Origin: Chloroflexota bacterium
Lineage (GTDB): Bacteria; Chloroflexota; Anaerolineae; Anaerolineales; Villigracilaceae
Assembly (NCBI GenBank): GCA_029782225.1
Contig: JAKOVF010000319.1
Location: 1 to 38,460, forward strand
Length of the DNA: 38,460 bases
Direction of reading: 5' to 3'
In this document: in pieces, positions 32,073 to 38,460 of the stretch
How the letters are laid out: each line of letters begins with the position of its first letter
Numbering within the stretch: the first letter of the stretch is position 1
The notes under the pieces: model-generated
What the model was told of the DNA's origin: nothing
The model's input: the letters and a program-made list of their open reading frames with translations, nothing else
Database searches by the model: none
Made by a program: the position numbers and the translations under genes

Positions 32073-33071
32073 TCACTCCTCTGGTAGTTTATTTTCTGAA
32101 TTCGCGGATTCATCTCCTCTTACGGATTCGCTGCGCCTGGCTCTGCTTTTTCGACCAGTTTTCGGCTCTTCAGAAGCTGCGACGCTCGTTTCGGCGATTG
32201 TATCTTCTTTCGCTTCGGGCTTCAACTCCGCTTCCTCCGGTGCTTCTTCCTCGGTTCTCGTGCGCGGGATGATCGGTTTAGCACGCAGGGCTTCACGAAG
32301 CTCATTCTGTAATGCTACGGGAAAAGACGGTGACGTACGGCGCAGAGTAATGGCCGTCATAGGGTTATCAGAGGTGGCCAAGACCTGCTTGAGCAGGAAA
32401 GTGGTCTCGGTGGGGGAGGCGCGGTAAAGAGCAATGATCAGCTCTTCGAGATCAAGCTGCAGTGTAGCCGGCGCGGACACAATGATGGGTTCGACGAGGT
32501 CGAGGATGGGGGGGAAATTCTCGAAAGAGGTGTCTGCGATCATGGGGAGCAGCGCCTGGATGCCGTTCGACCACGTCCGGGTGCGTGCAGGATGCAGATA
32601 TTCCTGGATCAGCGTCAAAAACTTGTCCGGTGTTTCCTTGCGCATCCGGTACAGGCTGGTGGATAGCAGTGCTGCGCGTACCTCGGGATCGCGGATCTGT
32701 TGAGTCCACGCGGTGAGGCGGGCCAGCAGACGTTCCTCCTGTGGTGGGATACGGCCCAGCAGGAAAGCGGCGAGCAGCCGCGTTTCGAGCGCACCTTCAT
32801 CCCAGAGCAGGTCGGCGAGGTTCAGCGCGTAATCTGGGTTTTCCTCTGCTACAGTCCGCAATTCATTCTCAATTTGACGAAGCACGACATGCGGAGTTCG
32901 ATAGGTCTTGAGGTTCGAGCCGGGCGCAACGTTTTCCTTGGTCCGCAGGGTGTAATTGACGTAGAAATCCAGCATCTCGCGTAGATGCTTCATGAACTCC
33001 TCCGGCAAGAAGAAAAAATCTGCGAGGCGGGCGGCTTGCTTGCGGAGGCGGGAAAGGTCAATTGCGGGCAT
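32073..33071 (-). CDS. Hypothetical helical-repeat (HEAT-like) protein with charged C-terminal tail
   Basis: I do not recognise a specific family. The 332-residue product is all-helical for residues 1-265. Repeating units of two helices are visible, such as ALETRLLAAFLLGRIPPQEE, RDPEVRAALLSTSLYRMR and FPPILDLVEPIIVS. This resembles HEAT-type solenoids, including AlkD-like DNA alkylation repair proteins. Residues 266-332 are a low-complexity, Glu/Lys/Arg-rich disordered tail. A DNA-repair role is possible but unproven. It follows proS after a 77-base gap holding a long inverted repeat. Confidence 0.68.
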   Translation of the reverse strand: MPAIDLSRLRKQAARLADFFFLPEEFMKHLREMLDFYVNYTLRTKENVAPGSNLKTYRTPHVVLRQIENELRTVAEENPDYALNLADLLWDEGALETRLLAAFLLGRIPPQEERLLARLTAWTQQIRDPEVRAALLSTSLYRMRKETPDKFLTLIQEYLHPARTRTWSNGIQALLPMIADTSFENFPPILDLVEPIIVSAPATLQLDLEELIIALYRASPTETTFLLKQVLATSDNPMTAITLRRTSPSFPVALQNELREALRAKPIIPRTRTEEEAPEEAELKPEAKEDTIAETSVAASEEPKTGRKSRARRSESVRGDESANSENKLPEE

Positions 33072-33092
33072 AGATCGGTGTCAGGTGTTAAA

Positions 33093-33138
33093 GTATCAGG
33101 TGTCACGTTCATTGTACCTGAAACGTGACACCTGATAC
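33093..33138. repeat. Inverted repeat with 17-base perfect arms between proS and the HEAT-like gene
   Basis: GTATCAGGTGTCACGTT (33093-33109) and its exact reverse complement (33122-33138) flank a 12-base loop. Nearby partial copies (TCAGGTGT at 33081; ACCTGA at 33117 and 33137) show it grew from tandem short units. There is no T run on either strand. It lies in the gap between the HEAT-like gene start (33071) and the proS stop (33149). Confidence 0.85.
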
Positions 33139-33148
33139 CTGAAACCGT

Positions 33149-34591
33149 TTAATACGCTCTCGCGAAGTAGACCTTCTTTTCAGCAAACTCACCACAGACA
33201 ATACACTTGCCGGGATGACCAGGCTGTCCTTCCAGGGGGATGTTGCGGGTGGTGGCCTTGGTGTCCTCCTTCACTTTGGCCTCGCATTCCTTGCTTCCGC
33301 ACCAGTAGGAGAAGGCCCAGCCATCCTGAACAACCTTTTTGAGTTCTTCGTAATCCTTGGGATCGTGAATGTTCGCATCACGGAATTCAGTGGCGCGCTT
33401 GAGGAGGGAAGCCTGAATCTCGGTCAGCAGCCCACTCACAGTCGCCGCAAGACCCGCCTGCTGAACGAAGGATTTACCTTCCCGGCCAGGTCTGTCACGG
33501 CGGGCAAGGGCAACGGATCCCTTTTCCAGATCCCTGGGTCCAATCTCAACACGGACGGGCACGCCGCGCAGTTCCCAATCGTTGAACTTGAACCCGGAGG
33601 TCACATTATCGCGATCATCCATTTTGATGCGAATGCCAGCATTCTTGAGTTCCTGGAAAATGCGGTCAGCCACTTCCATAACCTTGCTTTTCTCGGCATC
33701 AGTTTTGAAGATGGGGACGAGCACGGCTTGAATGGGAGCGAGGCGTGGAGGCAGGATGAGTCCCTGATCGTCGCCATGAACCATAATGAGCGCGCCGATG
33801 ATGCGGGAGGAAATCGCCCAGGAAGTTGTTTCGCAATATTGCAGCGTATTGTCTTTATTCAGGAATTGGATGTCGAAGGCTTTGGCAAAGTTAGTGCTGA
33901 AATAATGCGACGTGCCCGATTGCAGCGCGCGCTTGTCCCACATCATCGCTTCAATGGACGTGGTGGTGTGTGCACCTGCAAAACGTTCGGTCTCGCTCTT
34001 TACCCCTTTGATGACCGGAATGGCGGCTTCCTCCAGGCAGAAGCGCTCGTAGATATCGAGAATGCGATACATTTCCTCCTTGGCTTCTTCTGCGCTGGCG
34101 TGGGCCGTATGACCTTCATGCCAGTAAAACTCGGCGGTGCGAAGGAAGAGCTTGGTGCGCAGTTCCCAACGCAGGACGGAACCCCATTGCACGATCAAAA
34201 TGGGGAGGTCGCGCCAGGACTTGATCCACTTGGCGTACATGTGGCCGATAATGGTTTCCGAGGTGGGACGGACGACAAGTTTTTCCTCCAGCTCCACGCC
34301 GCCGCCGTGAGTGACCACTGCCAGTTCCGGCGCAAAACCTTCCACATGTTCCTTTTCCTTTTCAAAAAACGAAAGTGGAATCAACGTGGGGAATGCTGCA
34401 TTGACATGTCCTGTTTCTTTGAATCTTGCATCGAGCCAGGATGTGATATTTTCCCACAGCGCCCACCCGTAAGGCTTGACCACCATGCAGCCGCGCACGG
34501 GGGCGTAGTCAGCCATATCTGAGCGCACAACCAGTTGGTTGTACCATTCTGCAAAGTCTTCTGCCCGTGTTGGTAATTTATCTTCTGCCAT
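33149..34591 (-). CDS. proS: Prolyl-tRNA synthetase, archaeal/eukaryotic type
   Basis: ProRS charges tRNA-Pro with proline. The 480-residue enzyme is the short archaeal/eukaryotic-like form. It has ARAEDFAEWYNQ-type N-terminal sequence (PTRAEDFAEWYNQLV), class II motif 2 in WELRTKLFLRTAEFYWHEGH, motif 3 near GALIMVHGDDQGLILPPRLA, and the extra C-terminal zinc-binding domain with CGSKECEAK and CIVCGEF, ending in tyrosine (RAY). The bacterial editing insertion domain is absent, as in all such enzymes. GGAG precedes the ATG. The LOG-family gene lies 84 bases upstream on the same strand. Confidence 0.95.
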   Translation of the reverse strand: MAEDKLPTRAEDFAEWYNQLVVRSDMADYAPVRGCMVVKPYGWALWENITSWLDARFKETGHVNAAFPTLIPLSFFEKEKEHVEGFAPELAVVTHGGGVELEEKLVVRPTSETIIGHMYAKWIKSWRDLPILIVQWGSVLRWELRTKLFLRTAEFYWHEGHTAHASAEEAKEEMYRILDIYERFCLEEAAIPVIKGVKSETERFAGAHTTTSIEAMMWDKRALQSGTSHYFSTNFAKAFDIQFLNKDNTLQYCETTSWAISSRIIGALIMVHGDDQGLILPPRLAPIQAVLVPIFKTDAEKSKVMEVADRIFQELKNAGIRIKMDDRDNVTSGFKFNDWELRGVPVRVEIGPRDLEKGSVALARRDRPGREGKSFVQQAGLAATVSGLLTEIQASLLKRATEFRDANIHDPKDYEELKKVVQDGWAFSYWCGSKECEAKVKEDTKATTRNIPLEGQPGHPGKCIVCGEFAEKKVYFARAY

Positions 34592-34675
34592 TTTGACTCC
34601 AGAGAGTAGAGATTAGATATTCGAAAGTAGTCGTTCCAGAGTAGAAAGTAGGTCTGAGAAACTAGTCACTGTTCT
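34592..34675. other. Repeat-rich intergenic between LOG gene and proS
   Basis: This 84-base gap is built of short near-repeats, such as CTACTTTC twice and CTACTCT twice on the minus strand, and contains ACTAG/CTAGT pairs. No T-box consensus or terminator with a T run is visible. It holds the GGAG ribosome-binding site of proS. Confidence 0.4.
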
Positions 34676-35209
34676 CTAGTCTCTCTCTATCATTCCCACA
34701 GCAGTCTGCACATCCTTCGCGAAAGCGATGAACTCACGCTGCCGCGCGGGGATATAGCTGTCAAACGATTGGATAAACTGATCGAAGAGGGACCGCCAAC
34801 CCTCGCCGACCAGGATCAACGGCCTGCGGGGCATGGACTCCACGATCATCAAATTCCAGGTGAGTGCGATCTCCGTCAAAGTGCCGGTGCCGCCGGGCAG
34901 CGCGATTGCCGCGTCACAATTTTCCACCAAATACTGCAATCGTTCCACCAATGATTTCTTTCGGATCTCTTCCTTGACCCAATGATTCTTTCCAACGGCG
35001 CGCCAGGTTTCGATATCTTCGCATGTCACACCGACAACATGTCCGCCTGCTTCACACGCGCCGCGTGAAACAGCCTCCATCGTGCCAATGTAACCGCCAT
35101 TAAGCACGATATGGCCGCGTTGCGCAAGTAATTCTCCCAGCAGGCGCGCTTCCTCGTATGCGGAAGATCCTTCTTTGGGTTGTGAACCACCGAAAACAGA
35201 AACCTTCAT
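34676..35209 (-). CDS. LOG-family protein (putative Rossmann nucleotide-binding / cytokinin riboside phosphoribohydrolase-like)
   Basis: The 177-residue protein belongs to the LOG (TIGR00725/TIGR00730-type) family. It begins MKVSVFGGSQPKEGSS, continues LNGGYIGTMEAVSRGA, and has the motif PGGTGTLTEIALTWN, where LOG enzymes keep catalytic residues. Characterised members hydrolyse nucleoside 5'-monophosphates to free base and ribose 5-phosphate. Older records call it lysine decarboxylase, which is wrong. AAGGA precedes the ATG. It is the first annotated gene of a minus-strand run that includes proS, and its upstream region has the leader described at 35263-35391. Confidence 0.87.
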   Translation of the reverse strand: MKVSVFGGSQPKEGSSAYEEARLLGELLAQRGHIVLNGGYIGTMEAVSRGACEAGGHVVGVTCEDIETWRAVGKNHWVKEEIRKKSLVERLQYLVENCDAAIALPGGTGTLTEIALTWNLMIVESMPRRPLILVGEGWRSLFDQFIQSFDSYIPARQREFIAFAKDVQTAVGMIERD

Positions 35210-35225
35210 TGCAATCCTTCAGATT

Positions 35226-35261
35226 TCCCTCTGCTTTTCGGAGAGGGCTCAGGGTGAGGGG
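35226..35261. repeat. CCCTCACCC-type intergenic repeat
   Basis: The minus strand reads CCCCTCACCCTGAGCCC, then CTCTCCGAAAAGCAGAGGGA, a weak hairpin of the widespread CCCTCACCCT...CTCTCCC type. It lies between the leader terminator and the LOG gene. Confidence 0.4.
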
Positions 35262-35262
35262 C

Positions 35263-35295
35263 AAATAAAAACGGCTCTCCAGAGTCTGGGAGCCG
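35263..35295 (-). terminator. Intrinsic terminator of the leader transcript
   Basis: On the minus strand CGGCTC (35295-35290) pairs with GAGCCG (35277-35272), and inner CCAG pairs with CTGG, followed by TTTTTATTT (35271-35263). It lies 54 bases upstream of the LOG ATG. Its position between a promoter and a coding gene suggests regulated read-through. Confidence 0.8.
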
Positions 35296-35319
35296 CTCAT
35301 TGACACGGGGAACTGAACC

Positions 35320-35376
35320 TCATCCAGACCAGGCAGGTTTTTGCGTGCAAGGGGACGGGAGCGGGTTCAATTTCAT
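35320..35376 (-). CDS. Candidate 18-codon leader peptide ORF, proline-rich
   Basis: An ATG seven bases after a TATAAT box starts an 18-codon frame, MKLNPLPSPCTQKPAWSG, then TGA. Four of 18 residues are proline, three of them at positions 5, 7 and 9. It is followed by an intrinsic terminator, and the next genes downstream are the LOG gene and proS. The segment TGGTCTGG in its last codons can pair with CCAGAC in the terminator stem. All this fits an attenuator leader, but it may equally be a non-coding RNA whose ATG is accidental. No comparative data are available. Confidence 0.4.
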   Translation of the reverse strand: MKLNPLPSPCTQKPAWSG

Positions 35377-35383
35377 GGCGCAC

Positions 35384-35389
35384 ATTATA
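35384..35389 (-). promoter_or_regulatory. TATAAT box of the leader transcript
   Basis: TATAAT on the minus strand is followed by seven bases (GTGCGCC) and the ATG at 35376. TTCACT lies 18 bases upstream as a possible minus-35. The promoter sits back to back with the CCA-enzyme gene at 35430. Confidence 0.62.
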
Positions 35390-35429
35390 CACGAATATTC
35401 CAATGGGAGTGAAGTAAAATAACCGAAGA

Positions 35430-36680
35430 ATGACTCAGGAAAAGCGGCGACTCTCTCTCGACCCGAAGCTGATCCCGTTACTGTTGCAGGATCTCATTCG
35501 TTTCGTGGCCGACCAATCCGCGGGAATGGGAGTGTCCTGTTACCTAGTGGGTGGACTGGTCCGCGACATTCTCCTTAACCGCCCTGTGAATGATTTTGAT
35601 GTGGTGGTCGAAGGCAATGCCATGAAGCTCGGGAAGGCGCTCGTCAAGAAGCTCGGCGGCAAGCTGACGAGTCATCCTGCATTCAAGACAGCGACCTGGT
35701 ATCTGCCTTCTCCAGCGGACGGACTGTCCTTCCTTGACCTGATCAGCGCGCGTTCCGAAAGCTATGACTTTCCGGGGGCGCTTCCTACAGTCAGGCCCTC
35801 TACCATCGAAGATGACCTGCACCGCCGAGATTTCACGATCAACGCCATGGCCCTGCGATTGGATGGCGATCACTTTGGGGAACTGCTTGATCCGCTCCAT
35901 GGACAGGCTGACCTCAGCCACGGACTGGTCCGCGTTTTGCATAGCCGCTCTTTTACGGATGATCCCACGCGTATGCTGCGCGCCATCCGCTATGAGCAGC
36001 GATATGGTTTTCAGATTGAGCCTGAAACGCTAGGTCTCTTCAATGAGGAGGCGCGGGGAGTGTTATCTCGACTTAGTGGCGAACGCCTGCGTCATGAATT
36101 TGACCTTATGTTCCGCGAAGACAATGTCGAGTTGATGCTCGCTCGATCAACTGAGCTTGGAGTTCTCAAGGCCACTCATTCTTCTTTGTCATGGGGTGAA
36201 GACATCCAGCAGCGCTTTGCCCGATTGCCGGGATCATTTGTGAGCGAAAGCATTTTGTGGGCTGTCTGGCTGATGGACTTGTCCGAGTCTGAGATCAGGT
36301 CCGTGGGCAAGCGGCTGGATTTCACGGCAGATGTTCTGAAAGTCTCGCTGGCGGCCTCTTCCATTTTTCATGAAATGAAATCGCTGGAGGACATGAAGCC
36401 CAGTCAATGCGTGGAGGCGCTGGATAAGATGCCAGATGAGTCCGTGACGGCTGTGGCTCGTTCCATTGCTTACGGAAAGCCGCGCGTGATGTTGGAATCT
36501 TATCTTTCAAAATGGAAGGATATGAAACCGGTAACTAACGGTCATGACTTGAAAGCACGCGGCGTTCCGCCGGGGCCAAAATACAGGCAAATCCTCTCGC
36601 GCCTTCGTGCAGCATGGGTGAATGGGGAAGTCGAAACAGCCGAAGAGGAAGCGAAACTGCTGGCAACGCTTCTCGAATAG
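35430..36680 (+). CDS. CCA-adding (tRNA nucleotidyltransferase) / poly(A) polymerase-family protein, class II
   Basis: The 416-residue enzyme belongs to class II nucleotidyltransferases that build or repair the tRNA 3' CCA. It shows CYLVGGLVRDILLNRPVNDF with metal-binding D55 and D57, then EDDLHRRDFTINAMAL (128-143), DPTRMLRAIRYEQRYGF and SGERLRHEFDLM. The C-terminal end, LKARGVPPGPKYRQIL, is typical of bacterial CCA or A-adding enzymes. It cannot be decided by eye whether it is a full CCA enzyme or only A- or CC-adding. TAAAAT lies nine bases before the ATG and no Shine-Dalgarno is seen, so the leader is very short. Confidence 0.87.
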   Translation: MTQEKRRLSLDPKLIPLLLQDLIRFVADQSAGMGVSCYLVGGLVRDILLNRPVNDFDVVVEGNAMKLGKALVKKLGGKLTSHPAFKTATWYLPSPADGLSFLDLISARSESYDFPGALPTVRPSTIEDDLHRRDFTINAMALRLDGDHFGELLDPLHGQADLSHGLVRVLHSRSFTDDPTRMLRAIRYEQRYGFQIEPETLGLFNEEARGVLSRLSGERLRHEFDLMFREDNVELMLARSTELGVLKATHSSLSWGEDIQQRFARLPGSFVSESILWAVWLMDLSESEIRSVGKRLDFTADVLKVSLAASSIFHEMKSLEDMKPSQCVEALDKMPDESVTAVARSIAYGKPRVMLESYLSKWKDMKPVTNGHDLKARGVPPGPKYRQILSRLRAAWVNGEVETAEEEAKLLATLLE

Positions 36681-36736
36681 AGAGGAGCGACTCAGCGAGC
36701 CGCCCCTGTTTGATTCTCAGAACTCACAGGTGATAT

Positions 36737-37045
36737 CTATCTTGCTCTTCGTGTCCGCGCACGTGCAGAGAGATCAGTGATCAACGGCCGTAACTCCTCC
36801 GGCGCGGTGGTCTCACTTGTGCGGACGGTGTGGGTGCGCGTTTCGGTGATGACCGTGATCGTGTACATAAATGCATCGGGCATGGCCGGTTTTTCTGGTA
36901 ATGCTGCAATGTTGAAGAAATCCGCTTTCTCGACGAGCAGGCTCAGGGTCTGCGCCTGATCCGGGGGCAGATCATCCAGATTGAGGGAGAGAGAGACCTT
37001 GCGTCCCATGAACCCTCCGCTGCGTTCAAATTCGATTTTTGTCAT
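36737..37045 (-). CDS. Emfourin-like inhibitor of M4 metalloprotease
   Basis: The 102-residue protein matches emfourins, small inhibitors encoded beside protealysin-like M4 peptidases. It begins TKIEFERSGGFMGRKVSL, has ADFFNIAAL in the middle and FMYTITVITETRTHTVR, and ends EELRPLITDLSARA. The ATG overlaps the stop of the protease gene by 4 bp, so both are translated from one mRNA. This is the known protealysin-emfourin layout. There is no signal peptide, so it should act inside the cell. It ends 56 bases from the convergent CCA gene. Confidence 0.85.
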   Translation of the reverse strand: MTKIEFERSGGFMGRKVSLSLNLDDLPPDQAQTLSLLVEKADFFNIAALPEKPAMPDAFMYTITVITETRTHTVRTSETTAPEELRPLITDLSARARTRRAR

Positions 37046-38169
37046 CGTACTAATCCAATCGATTTGAAGAGGGATGTCAGGCAGCCGTCGCCCTGAGTGG
37101 GAGGCGTGCTGCCCACAGTAATGCCAACTTCACTCCAGCCTTTTTGGACAGCAATTTGCTCGAGGCTGCCTGCTCCGTACAAATCGGCGGCGGCTTGAAA
37201 TGTTAGATCCGCGGCATCCTGGAATTTGGAACTCGATGTGAGTTTATCTGCCAGTGTCTTGTACCAGATCAGGCCGGCCTTCTCCCAGGCATTGCCGCCA
37301 AGCTCAATGGCAACAACGTAAAACGCATGATTCGGGATTCCGGAATTGATATGTACGCCGCCATTATCCTCGATGGTGTTCACGTAATCCTTCATATTCG
37401 CGGGCTGGGGATCCTTGCCCAGGACTGGATCATCATAGGCCGTTCCCGGCGCTTTCATGGACCGCAATCCGATCCCGTTGACATTTGAAGTTAAGAGGCC
37501 CTGGCCGATGATCCAATCCGCTTCACTGGCGGTATGACCAAGCATGCGCTGTTTCACGAGCGACCCGAAAACGTCGGACATGGATTCATTTAACGCACCG
37601 CTCTGCCCGGAATAATTCAGGTTGGCCTCGTACTGGGTAACCCCGTGTGTGAGTTCGTGTCCCATGACATCAATGGAGATGGTAAAGCGGTTGAACAGGC
37701 GCTTGTCCGGAGGAAGATCCTCATCTCCATCGCCGTAGACCATCTGCTGGCCATCCCAGAAAGCATTGTCGTAGCCCTTCTGATAATGAACGGTAGAGTC
37801 AATCGGCAGGCCGTTGCCGTCAATCGAGTTCCGGGAGTACACTTCATTATATAGGTCATAGGTCCCACCGGCGCCGTCATACGCTTCATTGACGGCCACA
37901 TCGCTCACCGGTGGATCACCCTCTCCACGGACCAGTGTGCCGGGCAGACTGGAACCATGTTTGGCATCGTACACACTGCGCTGTTTGTGCATAATGCTCA
38001 TCGTTGCCACGTGGGGTGTCGTTCGAGCACTGGCACGTCTGCCGCGCATTTGTGTAGTGATGGTATTGGTCTTCAAAGCCATTTCACGTTGTTCGTCGCT
38101 GCCACGTTCGGCGATCTCCCGCAGCATGTGCGGTGGGAGGATGCAATAAAGTGGATGTCGGTGCTGCAT
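37042..38169 (-). CDS. M4 family zinc metallopeptidase, protealysin-like
   Basis: The 375-residue protease has the zinc motif HELTH (171-175), the third ligand E195 in NESMSD, and the transition-state histidine H273 in NGGVHINSGIPNHAFY. It has no signal peptide. The N terminus is short and carries LYCILPPHML, the protealysin-type propeptide motif, rather than the long thermolysin propeptide. The protein is thus likely cytoplasmic or secreted by an unusual route. The length (375) fits. AAGGAG precedes the ATG at 38169. The emfourin gene follows with a 4-bp overlap. A TATACT box lies at about 38213-38218 (minus). Confidence 0.93.
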   Translation of the reverse strand: MQHRHPLYCILPPHMLREIAERGSDEQREMALKTNTITTQMRGRRASARTTPHVATMSIMHKQRSVYDAKHGSSLPGTLVRGEGDPPVSDVAVNEAYDGAGGTYDLYNEVYSRNSIDGNGLPIDSTVHYQKGYDNAFWDGQQMVYGDGDEDLPPDKRLFNRFTISIDVMGHELTHGVTQYEANLNYSGQSGALNESMSDVFGSLVKQRMLGHTASEADWIIGQGLLTSNVNGIGLRSMKAPGTAYDDPVLGKDPQPANMKDYVNTIEDNGGVHINSGIPNHAFYVVAIELGGNAWEKAGLIWYKTLADKLTSSSKFQDAADLTFQAAADLYGAGSLEQIAVQKGWSEVGITVGSTPPTQGDGCLTSLFKSIGLVR

Positions 38170-38260
38170 TTATGAACTCCTTGTCGTTTAAAGGGAAAGA
38201 CTCGATAATCTGAGTATACATCTCCAAAATGCGATTTTCAACTGCGTTTTCTGGCAGCAG

Positions 38261-38460
38261 CAGGGCTTTCTCAAAGTAAGAGAGCCAGAGCCTTGTCAGG
38301 GTGAGCAGCGAAGAAGCGTCTAGCAGAAGGAATGAAGGGGAAGTCGGAGGTGGCGATCAAAGCGAGAACGAGATTGTTCAGGATGGCCATGTTGTGACCT
38401 GCGGAATGTTTTTTGAAACGGGTTTGGTCTTCGTGCAAGGTGACATCGCGGGGGTAATGT
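38261..38460 (-). mobile_element. End of an ISAs1-like insertion sequence, continuing past the right edge
   Basis: The transposase C terminus at 38271 and the sequence CAGGGCTTTCTC at 38261, which resembles the terminal repeats of ISAs1 elements, suggest that the element's end is at about 38261. The rest lies outside the window, so the matching inverted repeat and the target duplication cannot be checked. Confidence 0.6.
38271..38460 (-). CDS. ISAs1-family transposase, C-terminal part (truncated by window edge)
   Basis: The minus strand from the window edge reads HYPRDVTLHEDQTRFKKHSA, then GHNMAILNNLVLALI, and stops at 38271 (62 residues visible). This matches the C-terminal end of the ISAs1/H-repeat DDE transposase family, where HYxRDVTxxED and the MAxLxNLxxxLI tail are diagnostic. 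The N-terminal DDE catalytic part lies beyond the window. Whether the whole gene is intact cannot be told. It is about 100 bases upstream of the M4 protease start, so the insertion probably truncates or replaces the protease promoter region. Confidence 0.75.
   Translation of the reverse strand, partial: HYPRDVTLHEDQTRFKKHSAGHNMAILNNLVLALIATSDFPFIPSARRFFAAHPDKALALLL

Noticed and set aside
33215..34522. 435-codon open frame on the plus strand
   Set aside because: It lies wholly antisense to proS, whose protein is unmistakable. The translated antisense frame has no recognisable domain; long antisense frames are common in GC-rich genes.
34592..34675. T-box riboswitch upstream of proS
   Set aside because: No T-box consensus (such as AGGGTGG with an ACCGCG segment) and no terminator with a T run is present in this gap.
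35320..35390. tRNA or SRP RNA
   Set aside because: GGGTTCAATT suggested a tRNA T arm, but no acceptor or anticodon arm fits. The SRP GGAA tetraloop domain is absent on both strands.

Overview
This window looks like a chromosomal segment from a member of the Chloroflexota, most likely class Anaerolineae. This is inference from gene content: an archaeal-type prolyl-tRNA synthetase, a fused ECF ATPase with two paralogous S components, an N-terminal-membrane DUF2156 protein, and intergenic palindromes of the GTCATTGCGAG type. No rRNA, tRNA or marker gene fixes the taxonomy. The content is mainly housekeeping and metabolic, with one small accessory patch and one insertion sequence fragment at the right edge. 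There is no CRISPR array, prophage or plasmid replication gene.

Layout. Positions 357-3862 (minus) hold a five-gene directon: YbaK-type deacylase, cytochrome b5-like domain, GH13 glucosidase, YHS domain protein and FdhD; the last three overlap by 4 bp at each junction. Positions 3900-7298 hold a methyltransferase whose first codons are out of frame with the rest, a membrane protein, an alpha/beta hydrolase, a Nudix hydrolase and a lipoprotein. Positions 7385-10724 (minus) hold pirin, DUF1697, a SLOG/LSDAT protein and an AlkZ-like protein. Positions 10731-12125 (minus) form a small accessory patch: a frameshifted DUF5655 gene, a two-helix membrane protein and a DUF4258 protein. Positions 12278-17528 (plus) encode FtcD, dCTP deaminase, a DUF2156 membrane protein and an aminotransferase. 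thrB (minus) and thrC (plus) diverge at about 18.5 kb. thrC leads into a SAM hydrolase (DUF62) and a complete ECF transporter: S component, double ATPase, second S component and T component, up to a strong bidirectional terminator at 24.57 kb. Positions 24610-35209 are a long minus-strand run: DUF1684, acs, an MHS-family transporter, UspA, a FAD oxidoreductase, a small hydrolase, a membrane protein, a HEAT-like protein, proS and a LOG-family protein. A CCA-adding enzyme (plus) follows. The right end has an M4 protease of the protealysin type with its emfourin inhibitor gene, then the C-terminal end of an ISAs1-like transposase.

How genes work together. The aminotransferase, ThrB and ThrC fit the aspartate-to-threonine pathway. 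The SAM hydrolase and ECF transporter downstream of thrC suggest uptake and salvage around methionine or adenosine (inference). The archaeal-type ProRS has no editing insertion domain, and the YbaK protein could edit in trans.

The most interesting observations are: (1) a recurring TATAAT-N5-7-start-codon layout that implies leaderless transcription of at least six genes; (2) a promoter, an 18-codon proline-rich ORF and a terminator at 35.26-35.39 kb, upstream of the LOG-proS genes, with a possible antiterminator pairing; (3) the DUF62-ECF module with two S components and a perfect hairpin before ecfT; (4) two genes with apparent single-base frameshifts; (5) a cluster of palindromic intergenic repeats at 13.8-18.6 kb.
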